Source of the DNA: DAOMFM01 sp035429825
GTDB taxonomy: Bacteria > Acidobacteriota > Blastocatellia > UBA7656 > JADIYM01
Reading direction: 5' to 3'
NCBI GenBank assembly: GCA_044224215.1
Contig: JBGAKX010000055.1
Span: 1 to 26,023, forward strand
Length of the DNA: 26,023 nucleotides
Below the pieces are notes generated by a model that was not told the origin of the DNA, made no database searches, and saw nothing but the letters and a program-made list of their open reading frames with translations. A program made the position numbers and the translations under genes. Shown one piece after another: positions 10,986 through 18,929 of this stretch (the stretch's first letter is position 1; every line of letters starts with the position of its first letter).

Positions 10986-12744
10986 ACGGCTTGGGCTTCT
11001 TGGCGCCCTTCGGCCCGTCCTTCGGCCCGCTCTTCGGTTTTGCCGGCTTGAACGATTTCTCGCGCACGGGACGCCTTTCAGCCTCGTCCGCAATCTTCTG
11101 ACCACGCCGCTGCGGCCGTTCGGCGTCCGGCGACGCCGTCCGGATACTGACAAACCGGCCGCGGATCATCGCCCGGCCCATCCGGTCGAGCACCTGTCGC
11201 GCAAACTGCGCGGGAATCTCGACGAACGTCACCTTGTCGTAGATATCGATCGAACCGATCGCGCGCCCCGGGACGTCCGCCTCGTTTGCGATCGCGCCGA
11301 CGATGTCGCCCGGCCGGATGCCGTCGCGACGACCGGCGTCGAGAAACAACCGGATCATCCCCTCCTCGGTCTCGACCATCTCGACCGTTTCGGGCGCGAT
11401 CTCCATCTCGAGCGGCTTGTCGCCGCGCGCAAGCCGTGACGCGGCGGCCGCGATCTCGGTCGCGTCGAGCCCTTCTTCCACAAGCTCTTCAACCAGCGAC
11501 AGATATAGCTCGAGATCGCCCTCGGCGATCGTCGAGCGAATGCTCTCCTTGAACATTGCCGTCCGGCGCGCCGCGATGTCGGCGCGCGTCGGCATCTTCA
11601 TGGGCTCGATCCGGGCGCCGGTGTAGCGCTCGATCTCGCGCAGCATGCGTCCCTGCCGCGGAGTCACGAGCAGGATCGCCTTCCCCTCCCGGCCCGCCCG
11701 TCCCGTGCGTCCGATCCGGTGGACGTACGACTCCACGTCGTGCGGCACGTCAAAGTTGATCACGTGCGTGATGTGATCGACGTCCAGACCGCGCGCCGCG
11801 ACGTCGGTCGCGACCACGATCTCGACCTGGTGCGCGCGCAGTCGCCTGAGCACGGTCTCGCGCTGCGGCTGCGTCAGGTCGCCGTGGAGCGCCTCCGACG
11901 CGTACCCGCGGGCCTGAAGCCGCTCGTTCAGCTCGGACGCGTCGTTCTTTGTGCGCACAAAGATCAGGACCGCGTCGCTGTGCTCGGCCTCAAGTATTCG
12001 CGTCAGCACGTCGAGCTTGCCCTGCTCCGAGACGTTGAAATACCGCTGCTCGATCTGCGGAACCGTCATCGTCGCGTGCTCGAGCTCGACCGTCGCCGGA
12101 TTGTCGAGGTGCTTGTCGGCGATGCGCCGGACTTCGCGCGGCATCGTCGCCGAGAACAGCGCCGTCTGGAACTTGCCGGGCGCCTCGTTCAGGATCCACT
12201 CGACGTCCTCGATAAAACCCATGCGGAGCATCTCGTCGGCTTCGTCGAGCACGACGAACTTCAGCGACTCGAACCGCATCGTCCCGCGCCTGAGGTGGTC
12301 CATGACCCGGCCCGGCGTTCCGACGACGATCTGTGCGCCCATGCGCAGCCGTTCGACCTGCTTCTGGATCGGCTGGCCGCCGTATACCGGCAGCACGCGG
12401 ACCGTTCCTAGGTGCTTTGCGTACGTGTGGATCGCCTCGGCGACCTGCAACGCCAGCTCGCGCGTCGGTGCGAGGATCAGCGCCTGCGTTTCGCGCAGCT
12501 CCAGGTCGAGCCCCGCCAGGATCGGCAACGCGAACGCTGCCGTCTTTCCGGTGCCCGTCTGCGCCTGGCCGATCAGGTCGCGGCCGGCGAGGAGCGCCGG
12601 GATCGTGTGTGTCTGGATCGGCGTCGGGACTTCGTACCCGACGTCCCTCAAACCCGCAAGCAGCGGCTCCGGCAATCCAAGTTCTTCAAACGTGTGCTCG
12701 AGTTCTTCAAAGGCGTGCTCGACGGCCTCGTGTGACTTCTTCAT
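10969..12744 (-). CDS. DEAD-box ATP-dependent RNA helicase with DbpA-type RNA-binding domain
   Basis: This cytoplasmic helicase remodels structured RNA, probably in ribosome assembly, mRNA decay or cold adaptation. Motifs appear in order: the Q motif region (YEVPTPIQ, about 37-44), AQTGTGKT with K67, PTREL at 93-97, TPGR, DEAD at 167-170, SAT at 198-200, ARGLD and HRIGRTGR at 342-349. A helical linker leads to a DbpA-like RNA-binding fold at about 463-537 (MIRLFLDAGRRDGIRPGDIVGAI). A lysine/arginine-rich tail ends at 591. This layout is that of DeaD/CsdA-type proteins rather than the shorter RhlE. The start lies 8 bases after the radical SAM stop, with no good ribosome-binding site next to it, so translation may depend on the upstream gene. 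Confidence 0.95.
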   Translation of the reverse strand: MKKSHEAVEHAFEELEHTFEELGLPEPLLAGLRDVGYEVPTPIQTHTIPALLAGRDLIGQAQTGTGKTAAFALPILAGLDLELRETQALILAPTRELALQVAEAIHTYAKHLGTVRVLPVYGGQPIQKQVERLRMGAQIVVGTPGRVMDHLRRGTMRFESLKFVVLDEADEMLRMGFIEDVEWILNEAPGKFQTALFSATMPREVRRIADKHLDNPATVELEHATMTVPQIEQRYFNVSEQGKLDVLTRILEAEHSDAVLIFVRTKNDASELNERLQARGYASEALHGDLTQPQRETVLRRLRAHQVEIVVATDVAARGLDVDHITHVINFDVPHDVESYVHRIGRTGRAGREGKAILLVTPRQGRMLREIERYTGARIEPMKMPTRADIAARRTAMFKESIRSTIAEGDLELYLSLVEELVEEGLDATEIAAAASRLARGDKPLEMEIAPETVEMVETEEGMIRLFLDAGRRDGIRPGDIVGAIANEADVPGRAIGSIDIYDKVTFVEIPAQFARQVLDRMGRAMIRGRFVSIRTASPDAERPQRRGQKIADEAERRPVREKSFKPAKPKSGPKDGPKGAKKPKPFKKSR

Positions 12745-12752
12745 CTATATGT

Positions 12753-13775
12753 CTATTGTTCCTGTACCGCGGCGCCAAAATCTTCTGAACGACTGGCGAG
12801 GCGCTCTCCGCGCAGCCTCGCGGCCGCGGCGCCGACCTTCAACGATGCCTCGTAGATGTCGCCGATACGCACAAACCCGGCCAACTTGTTCGTCGCGATT
12901 GCGTGCAACCCGGCCGACGCGACGCAGCCGCACTCGGCACAATTCGGGTCGCCGCCGAACTGGCACGGCGTGATCTTTGTCGTCAGGTCGGCCGAGACCG
13001 TTTCGGTGGTCTTGGCGAACAGGCACTCGCCGGGCGTCTGCGGCGGTGTCAGAAACGCACGGATGTGGAGTTCGGCCATCGCGAGCTTTGGAAACCGGCC
13101 GCGCAATTCGAGCAACTCCGCGACAACCGTCGCCCGGTCCTCGTGCGTGAGGCGCTCGGAGCTCACTTCGCCGCGTTGCGGCGTGTAGAGGCTGACGATG
13201 ATCTTGGTAATCTCCGGACGGTTCGACCAGAACTCCATGAACTCGGCCAGATATCCGGGCCGGCCGACCATCTGCCGGGTGACCGTGCAGTGCACCTCGA
13301 CCCGCGTTCCCGCGATGTTGCGCAGGATCCGCTCGTAGGTCGCCGGCTTGCGGCGCTCGTCGTGGTCGGGTTGGAGTCCGTCGATCGACACGACGACGTT
13401 GATGTGCGGATTGTCGGTCCAGTGCGCCGGGATCTTCCGAAACGCGCTCGTGACGACCTGGCAGTGAACGCCCATCGCGGTCAGCTGCGGAAGCAGCTCT
13501 TCGAGCTCGAACAGCCTGACGAGCGGGTCCCCGCCCACGATCGAAAGGTGCAGCGGCTTGTGCTTGCGCACGAGCGCCAGCACGCCCTCGACCAGCTCGG
13601 TTCCGCGGCTGTCGCGGACCTCGCGCAGCGTGAGCCCGTTGTTCAGGTGCTCGTCGTTGTACGCATAGCACCCGGGGCACGACAGCGGGCACTCACGGGT
13701 AATCTCGATCGACAGCGACGGAACATGTCCCGCAAGAACGGTGCCCCACGCACGCATGATGTCTCTGAACTTCAA
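12753..13775 (-). CDS. Radical SAM protein with C-terminal cysteine cluster
   Basis: This 340-residue enzyme should bind a [4Fe-4S] cluster and cleave S-adenosylmethionine. The cluster motif is C29-x3-C33-x2-C36 (ECPLSCPGCYAYND). A glycine-rich SAM motif (HLSIVGGDPLV) and VVVSIDG follow on the barrel. C251, C271, C279, C282 and C284 (CQFGGDPNCAECGC) suggest a second cluster as in SPASM/Twitch proteins. The substrate is unknown. The start is TTG 13775, chosen because AAGGGGAA lies about five bases upstream; the first ATG would be at 13757. It is followed by the helicase gene after 8 bases, so the two are likely co-expressed. A peptide-modifying role is possible for SPASM-like proteins, but no small precursor peptide is visible nearby. 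Confidence 0.88.
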   Translation of the reverse strand: MKFRDIMRAWGTVLAGHVPSLSIEITRECPLSCPGCYAYNDEHLNNGLTLREVRDSRGTELVEGVLALVRKHKPLHLSIVGGDPLVRLFELEELLPQLTAMGVHCQVVTSAFRKIPAHWTDNPHINVVVSIDGLQPDHDERRKPATYERILRNIAGTRVEVHCTVTRQMVGRPGYLAEFMEFWSNRPEITKIIVSLYTPQRGEVSSERLTHEDRATVVAELLELRGRFPKLAMAELHIRAFLTPPQTPGECLFAKTTETVSADLTTKITPCQFGGDPNCAECGCVASAGLHAIATNKLAGFVRIGDIYEASLKVGAAAARLRGERLASRSEDFGAAVQEQ

Positions 13776-13857
13776 ACAATTCCCCTTTTTGGCTCAGTCG
13801 GGGCGAAGTATGACAGCCCGCCGTGCAGGCGGCAATGCGAATGGGACAGGTCCTCAG

Positions 13858-16167
13858 TCAGTCCCTTGCGCCCACGGGCGTCGCCGCAACATACAGATCG
13901 CGCTGCAGGTTGCACGCTGAACAGGTCAGCGTGATCAGCGTGATCGTGCGGCCGTCATAGACCATCGTCTGCTCGCGCGGAGTCCCGAGGCCCGAACTGT
14001 ACAGCGTGCCGCAGCGGCACTTGATGGTCGCCAGGAGGCCGCGACGATCGTCCTCGGTCGCGACGTCGATCGCCGTCGCGGGACTGTCGCCGCGAACCGG
14101 CACGCGCGTCACCGCCGCCATCTGTTCGGCAAGCCGCGCGCCGTCCTTCCGCGAACGCCACCACAGCGCGTAGATGATCAGACCGAGCGGGATCGTGATC
14201 GCCGCGACGAGCACAAGCACTCCGAGCGGAGTCACGTCCATCGCCGCCACGCCGTCCCGCTTGATCGTGTACGCGACCATCTTCCGGATCTTGCGGATCG
14301 TCTCGCGATGCTGAGCCACCTTTGCCTGCGGCACGTGGTCGCGCAGCGTCTTGAAGTGGTAGTCGAGCGTTGCGCCGGTCGCCGTCGGACCAAAGTTGTA
14401 CGTGAAACGCACCGTGTCGTCGCCGAGCGTGCCCGATTCGGCCTTGATCCCGAGCTGCCGGCCGGTGCGGATGTCGATCGTCTGCGACACGTCGACCGGG
14501 TAGCTGATCGCGAGCGGGCCGGTTCGCCGTGCCGAGCGGGTCGGCGACAGGTACGAATCGACGCGGTCGGCGGAGAACGTCCGCGCGCCGTCCTCCCAGA
14601 AGCCCGTGATCCTGTAGTTCTCGGTCATGACGATGACGTTTGCGGCTTCGTCGTCCGAGATGACCGGAGGCTGCTCGAGCTCGATCGTCGCGAACTCCTG
14701 CTCGTAGTAGTCGAGCACCGATTCGCCGATCTCGTCGATCGACGACCCCGCGAACGAGTACCGGACGTCGTCGGCATCGTCGCCACGGTAGGTCGTCACG
14801 ACCTCGAGGCGCGCGTCGTCGCCGTCGATCGTGAACTGCTCGCGCACGGCGACCGTCGGCGTGTCGGTGTCGGCCTCGGCGATCTGCTCGAGCCCCGCCG
14901 TGCCGTCTCGGACCACGAGCGCGTAGCCAAAGTCCGGATTGCGGTGCTGCGACAGGTCTCCGCGCGAGAGCGATGCCGTGGCGTCGATCCAGTACGTCTC
15001 GGGACCGACCGTCGCCCGGACGATGCAATGATCGAACGAGAGCGGCGACGGCTGCCAGTCGGGCAGCACCTGTCCGCTCGTCGTGTTCACCAGCGCGGGA
15101 TACGCCTCGACGCCGAGCTGTCCGAGAATCGTCGCCAGCAGCACCGACTTGTCCTTGCAGTCGCCGAAGCGGCGTTGGTACACGACCGACGGGTCCGAAG
15201 GAACGAACGATCCCGGTCCAAGCTCGATGCCCGTGTACCGGATCTGGTCCTGCACGAAGCGCGACGCGGCGACGAGCTGGTCCTGCGGCGTCGGGAGCGC
15301 CTTCCATTCCGCGATCTGCCGCTCGAGCTCCGGCGGCAGCGGCTTTTCGGACTTGTAGAACGGTTCGGCCCACTTCACCACGTCGGACCATGTCGCCCAC
15401 TCGCTCGCCTGGACGGTCGGCGTCGGGTCGAACCACGACGGCGCGTCGGAGTCGACCTTCACCGCGGGCGCCTTCTCGCGGGCCCACGTGTACTCGGTCG
15501 CGCCTGCGAGCTCGCGCTGCACGGGCGCGACGTCCGTGTTCAGGTTCTTGAACCACACGGGCCGGCCGGCGGGCCACAGCAGTCGATTGCTGACGCGCCG
15601 GACCGGGTAGAGCGCGCCGAGGTAGAACTCGTACGCGAACTTGCCTCCGAACAGTTTGGACGTGCTGTTGAGGGAGTAGGAGTAGTCGATGACGTCGCCG
15701 ACGCGGACGTCGTTGAGCAACGCGACCGCCGACATCTCGCCCGTCACGATCTGGCTGTCGAGGTCGCGTTCCGGCTGTATCACCCTGATGTCGGATGGCC
15801 GAAGCGCGTTGATGGTCTGGTCGCCGCGGACCACGTTGATGGCGTGGATCACGAGGCGCTCGTCGGACGGGTCAAAGTCGAGCTCGATCTGCGACGCCTG
15901 TTCGAGCCCGGCGGCGGTCAGGACCTTGGTGACGTCGCGGTGGTACTCCTGGACTTCGGCATCCGTGACTCGGATCTGCGTGTCGTCGAGCAGGTCGAGG
16001 ATGCCGTCTCGCGCGTCACGGCCCTCGTCGGCGGCGGGAACACCGACGTCGACAACCCAGTCCGGCCGTCCCGAGACGCTGAAGTTCTGGCCCGCGCGCG
16101 TCGCGAGGCTCGCCGTCACGATGACGACGAGAACGAGCACCACCCCGTATCTGGCGCGGACCTTCAT
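13858..16167 (-). CDS. Membrane-anchored DUF3857/transglutaminase-like protein with cytoplasmic zinc-ribbon tail
   Basis: This 769-residue protein begins with a signal sequence (YGVVLVLVVIVTASLATRAG). A DUF3857 domain occupies about 35-210. A transglutaminase-like domain follows, with an intact catalytic triad: C337 in FGDCKDKS, H380 in FDHC and D395 in WIDATA. The region about 440-610 is beta-rich (DUF2569/DUF3858-like position, not identified). A transmembrane helix at about 647-670 is followed by RSRKDGAR, so the tail should face the cytoplasm. The tail has C717, C719, C749 and C752, a likely metal-binding ribbon. Family members are thought to act as cysteine proteases or cross-linkers on periplasmic proteins or peptides. 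Its ATG overlaps the stop of the upstream NHL gene by 4 bases (ATGA), implying translational coupling. Confidence 0.9.
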   Translation of the reverse strand: MKVRARYGVVLVLVVIVTASLATRAGQNFSVSGRPDWVVDVGVPAADEGRDARDGILDLLDDTQIRVTDAEVQEYHRDVTKVLTAAGLEQASQIELDFDPSDERLVIHAINVVRGDQTINALRPSDIRVIQPERDLDSQIVTGEMSAVALLNDVRVGDVIDYSYSLNSTSKLFGGKFAYEFYLGALYPVRRVSNRLLWPAGRPVWFKNLNTDVAPVQRELAGATEYTWAREKAPAVKVDSDAPSWFDPTPTVQASEWATWSDVVKWAEPFYKSEKPLPPELERQIAEWKALPTPQDQLVAASRFVQDQIRYTGIELGPGSFVPSDPSVVYQRRFGDCKDKSVLLATILGQLGVEAYPALVNTTSGQVLPDWQPSPLSFDHCIVRATVGPETYWIDATASLSRGDLSQHRNPDFGYALVVRDGTAGLEQIAEADTDTPTVAVREQFTIDGDDARLEVVTTYRGDDADDVRYSFAGSSIDEIGESVLDYYEQEFATIELEQPPVISDDEAANVIVMTENYRITGFWEDGARTFSADRVDSYLSPTRSARRTGPLAISYPVDVSQTIDIRTGRQLGIKAESGTLGDDTVRFTYNFGPTATGATLDYHFKTLRDHVPQAKVAQHRETIRKIRKMVAYTIKRDGVAAMDVTPLGVLVLVAAITIPLGLIIYALWWRSRKDGARLAEQMAAVTRVPVRGDSPATAIDVATEDDRRGLLATIKCRCGTLYSSGLGTPREQTMVYDGRTITLITLTCSACNLQRDLYVAATPVGARD

Positions 16168-17228
16168 TTCGTATTGGCCATCCTGAACTTCACGACGGTG
16201 GGTCGTGCGGCAACGAACAGATCACCGGTATCCGAAAAGACGATTCCAAAGGCCTGCCGAATGTCGACCGAACCGAGACGCTGCCCCTCGGCAGAATAGA
16301 CACCGATCCCCGACACGCTGCTCACGAATATCCTACCCAGTCCGTCCACCGCGATGCCATTCAGATTACTGAGCCCGGTCGCCTCAAACCGGTCGAGGTA
16401 CTGCCCGGTGGAGCTGAACCGGAACACGCGCGGCGACATGCGGTCGGTGAGCAGCAGATCGCCTCGAGCGTCGACCGCGAACCGTTCGAACCGAACATTC
16501 TTCACGCCTGTCCGCGCTGCGAGTCCCGTCACGATCGGCTCGGGATGGTCGCCGTCGCTGACCTGGAAGACGCTCCCCGACTCGTCGAGCGCGAGCACAC
16601 GGTTGTCGAGCGTCAGGCACAGGTCGCTCGCGTGGACGTCAACAAGCGTGCGCGCGACGCTTCCCGTCGCTGTATCGTAGACCGTAATCTGTTGCGGATT
16701 GAGCAGATACAGGTGTCCGGCGCGATCGGCGACCAGGTCCAGCACGACGCGTTCGTCGCCGATCGGCCACTGGGCCAGGAACTTCCCGTCCGCGTCGAAG
16801 ACCTGCAGTCGTCCAGCGTCGTACTCCGCCGTGTAGATCCTGCCGGCCTGGTCGACGGCGACCGTGCGGTTGTCGTCAAAGTGTGCAGGGCCTTCGCCTT
16901 TCTCGCCGATCGTGAGCGTGCGGGTCGCGAGCTGTGTCTCCGGGTGCTCGTTTGGGGACGGCGCCGTGATCGACGGCGCGTCGGGCATCGGAGGCGCGTT
17001 GGTGCGGACGTTGCGGAGCGCGTACCACGCGATCACTCCCGCGCCGATGATACCGATGACCAGTGCGATGGCGCCGACGGCGAGCCCCGCGGCGGTGTCG
17101 CTGCGCGGGTTACGCGTCACGCCCGGGCGCGCGAACGAGTTGCCGCAGTACGAGCACGTGACGGTGGGCGAGTCGTCGTCGGGGGCTTCGAATGGCGCGC
17201 TGCACGCCGGGCAGGAGAGCTTGATCAT
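16164..17228 (-). CDS. Zinc-ribbon, single-TM protein with NHL-type beta-propeller
   Basis: This 354-residue protein is a three-part membrane protein. An N-terminal zinc ribbon (C6, C9, C25, C28; CPAC and CSYC) comes first. Then a basic stretch (RPGVTRNPR) leads into one transmembrane helix at about 47-71. A propeller of NHL/SMP-like repeats follows (TVAVDQAGRIYTAEYDAGRLQVFDADG, split as TVAVDQAGRIYTAE and LQVFDADG; later FAVDARGDLLLTD, GIAVDGLGRIFVSS, GIVFSDTGDLFVA). Positive-inside topology puts the ribbon in the cytoplasm and the propeller outside. I chose ATG 17228 because the ribbon begins right after it; an upstream in-frame ATG at 17258 would add MRELPLPLPV from repeat-adjacent DNA. 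It is the first gene of a coupled pair with the transglutaminase protein. It is probably a scaffold or sensor; its ligand is unknown. Confidence 0.85.
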   Translation of the reverse strand: MIKLSCPACSAPFEAPDDDSPTVTCSYCGNSFARPGVTRNPRSDTAAGLAVGAIALVIGIIGAGVIAWYALRNVRTNAPPMPDAPSITAPSPNEHPETQLATRTLTIGEKGEGPAHFDDNRTVAVDQAGRIYTAEYDAGRLQVFDADGKFLAQWPIGDERVVLDLVADRAGHLYLLNPQQITVYDTATGSVARTLVDVHASDLCLTLDNRVLALDESGSVFQVSDGDHPEPIVTGLAARTGVKNVRFERFAVDARGDLLLTDRMSPRVFRFSSTGQYLDRFEATGLSNLNGIAVDGLGRIFVSSVSGIGVYSAEGQRLGSVDIRQAFGIVFSDTGDLFVAARPTVVKFRMANTK

Positions 17229-17248
17229 GACTGGGAGCGGAAGAGGCA

Positions 17249-17353
17249 GTTCACGCAAAGACGCAAAGGACGCAAAGATTCCACGGCATCCATGCCAAAA
17301 CTATACATTCAGTACTCTGCGTCCTTTGCGTCTTTGCGCCTTTGCGTGAACTT
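17249..17353. repeat. CGCAAAG-type inverted repeat in a divergent promoter region
   Basis: The left arm (17249-17278, AGTTCACGCAAAGACGC then AAAGGACGCAAAG) pairs with the right arm (17316-17353), which carries one extra word. The loop of about 37 bases is AT-richer and, read on the minus strand, contains TATAGT (17301-17306), a possible -10 box for the NHL gene. Unlike the copy at 6739-6824 it lies between divergent genes, so a terminator role is unlikely here. Confidence 0.8.
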
Positions 17354-17420
17354 CCGTACCGGCAAATCCCCGCTCACGGCTCGCCATCTTACCCCCAGAC
17401 TCGTAAGATCGGTTGCCGAA

Positions 17421-18497
17421 ATGCACAAGAAAATCGCGATCACCCTTGGAGTCGTCAGCACGCTTCTGATTGCCTATCTTCTCTTTTGGCCGGTACCGAT
17501 CGATCCGGTAGCGTGGACCGCGCCGGTGGCGCCCGTCGTCGCGCAGAACACGCTGCTGGCGGCCACCGAACGTCTCGCGCCCGGGTTCGGGCACGCGCCC
17601 GAGGACGTCGCGTTCGACGCCGAGGGACGCATCTACGGAAGCTGCGGCGACGGCCGCATCATCCGCCTCGCTCCGGACGGCTCGAATCCCGCGGTATTCG
17701 CGAACACCGGCGGGCGTCCCGCCGGCTTGCGATTCGACAAGACCGGCAACCTGATCGTGGCGGACTGCCTGAAGGGACTGCTGAGCATTTCGCCGGGTGG
17801 CGAGATCCGGACCCTCGCGACGACGGCCGGAGGCGTTCCGTTCAAGTTCACCGACGACGTCGACATCGCCGCCGACGGCACGATCTACTTCACCGACGCG
17901 ACGTCGAAGTTCGACATCCAGCACTTTGTGCTCGACGCGCTCGAGCACCGGCCGAACGGACGGTTTCTCGCGTACGACCCCGCGACGGGCGCGACGCGCG
18001 TGCTGCTCGACGACCTGTACTTTGCGAACGGCGTCGCGGTCGCGCCGGACCAGTCGTACGTTCTGGTGTGCGAGACGAACGCGTACAGGATCCGCCGGTA
18101 CTGGCTCACGGGCGAGAAGGCAGGCACGTCGGACATATGGGTCGACAACCTGCCGGGGTTCCCCGACGGCGTGCTCTCGAACGGCAGGGGAACGTACTGG
18201 GTGGCGCTCGCGTCGCCTCGCGACAACTACGTCGACATGCTGCTGCGCCATCCGTTTCTGCGGAAGATTCTGGCGCGGCTGCCGTCCTCGACGTTGCCCG
18301 GACCGAAGCCGTACGGCTGGCTGCTGGGGCTCGACGAGAGCGGCAAGGTCGTCGCGGACATGCAGGACCCGTCGGGGCGCGCGTTCTCGAACGTCACGAA
18401 CGTCGTCGAGCACGACGGGCGGCTCTACCTCGGGAGTCTGAGCGAGACCGGCATCGGCCGCGTCCCGTCGCCGCTCGGCGGAGCTCCGGTGGAGTAG
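17421..18497 (+). CDS. Membrane-anchored SMP-30/gluconolactonase-like beta-propeller protein
   Basis: This 358-residue protein has an N-terminal hydrophobic anchor or signal (KKIAITLGVVSTLLIAYLLFW, shown by residues 4-23). A six-bladed propeller of the SMP-30/strictosidine-synthase-like (APMAP) group follows. Candidate divalent-metal ligands fall where the family has them: E61 (PEDVAFD), N203 (FANGVAV) and D249 (FPDGVL). Other family-typical stretches are NLIVADCLKGLL, DDVDIAADGTIYFTDAT and YVLVCETNAYRIRRYWL. The family hydrolyses lactones or small esters, and some members have no known reaction, so the substrate stays open. ATG 17421 is used; no strong ribosome-binding site is visible. It is divergent from the NHL-propeller gene and is followed 10 bases on by a small unknown gene. 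Confidence 0.88.
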   Translation: MHKKIAITLGVVSTLLIAYLLFWPVPIDPVAWTAPVAPVVAQNTLLAATERLAPGFGHAPEDVAFDAEGRIYGSCGDGRIIRLAPDGSNPAVFANTGGRPAGLRFDKTGNLIVADCLKGLLSISPGGEIRTLATTAGGVPFKFTDDVDIAADGTIYFTDATSKFDIQHFVLDALEHRPNGRFLAYDPATGATRVLLDDLYFANGVAVAPDQSYVLVCETNAYRIRRYWLTGEKAGTSDIWVDNLPGFPDGVLSNGRGTYWVALASPRDNYVDMLLRHPFLRKILARLPSSTLPGPKPYGWLLGLDESGKVVADMQDPSGRAFSNVTNVVEHDGRLYLGSLSETGIGRVPSPLGGAPVE

Positions 18498-18500
18498 AAT
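18495..18500 (+). promoter_or_regulatory. Candidate -10 box overlapping the SMP-30-like gene stop
   Basis: TAGAAT includes the TAG stop of the upstream gene and is followed by seven bases and the next ATG (18508). This is the same TANNNT-near-ATG arrangement as at 4990-4995 and 8878-8883. It may give the small gene its own leaderless transcript. Confidence 0.3.
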
Positions 18501-18507
18501 CCGATCG

Positions 18508-18828
18508 ATGCGTCTTCCGGTTCGAGAGTCGATGTTGTCGGAGTTCGCGCGCGCCAAGTTTGCAAAGCACGGGCGCGGCGCGGTCGTCATCGACGAAGGC
18601 GGATCAGTGCAGACGGTCGGCGGCGAGAAGTCGGGGACGGTGCTGGCATATCTGTACCCGGGATCCGTGTTGCTCGAGCAGGTCGGCGGAAAGTGGCCGG
18701 GCGACACCGGTATCGCGGTCGAGACGTACGATCCGTCGACCGAGATGGTCGTGTTCGTGCTGGACCGTGCGGGCGAATTCGAGGCGTATCTGCTGCCGCT
18801 GACGGACGACGACCCGCTGGTGCATTAG
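18508..18828 (+). CDS. Small protein of unknown function
   Basis: This 106-residue soluble protein starts MRLPVRESMLSEFARAKFAK. I do not recognise it. It has a short helical start followed by a beta-rich body (AVVIDEGGSVQTVGG, TVLAYLYPGSVLLEQVGG, TEMVVFVLDRAGEFEAYLLPL), with no cysteines, signal or membrane segment. It follows the SMP-30-like gene after 10 bases, so it may be on the same transcript, but a TAGAAT box overlapping that stop could also drive it. Codon use matches the neighbours. An imperfect palindrome (18832-18881) starts just after its stop. Confidence 0.68.
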   Translation: MRLPVRESMLSEFARAKFAKHGRGAVVIDEGGSVQTVGGEKSGTVLAYLYPGSVLLEQVGGKWPGDTGIAVETYDPSTEMVVFVLDRAGEFEAYLLPLTDDDPLVH

Positions 18829-18831
18829 GAT

Positions 18832-18881
18832 TTGCCGCAGATTCACGCAAATCTGCGCAGATCTGCGTAAATCTGCGGCAA
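18832..18881. repeat. GCAGAT/ATCTGC palindromic element
   Basis: TTGCCGCAGAT (18832-18842) pairs with ATCTGCGGCAA (18871-18881). Inside, ACGCA (18845-18849) pairs with TGCGT (18864-18868), around an internal palindrome ATCTGCGCAGAT (18851-18862). The whole can fold into a long hairpin between two same-strand genes. A related element is at 24260-24297. A TACTCT box and an AGGA-containing leader for the next gene follow at about 18893-18925. Confidence 0.75.
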
Positions 18882-18929
18882 GTTCCTGTGCTACTCTGCC
18901 GAAATCCCGTTCCCAGGACCTGAAAAACT

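Noticed and set aside
12753..13692. Overlapping frame inside the radical SAM gene
   Set aside because: It is Arg/Ala-rich without motifs, while the chosen frame has the CX3CX2C cluster and the C-terminal cysteines.
13818..13832. Small hairpin CCGCC/GGCGG between the radical SAM and transglutaminase genes
   Set aside because: The stem is only five bases with no T run, so it is too weak to call a terminator in this GC-rich context.
14308..16299. Long plus-strand open frame opposite the transglutaminase gene
   Set aside because: The opposite strand has a signal peptide, an intact Cys-His-Asp triad and a membrane helix. This frame has none and is Arg-rich throughout.
17249..17353. CRISPR-like array suggested by repeated short words
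   Set aside because: The words are about nine bases with no spacers and are arranged as two complementary arms. No cas gene is in the window.
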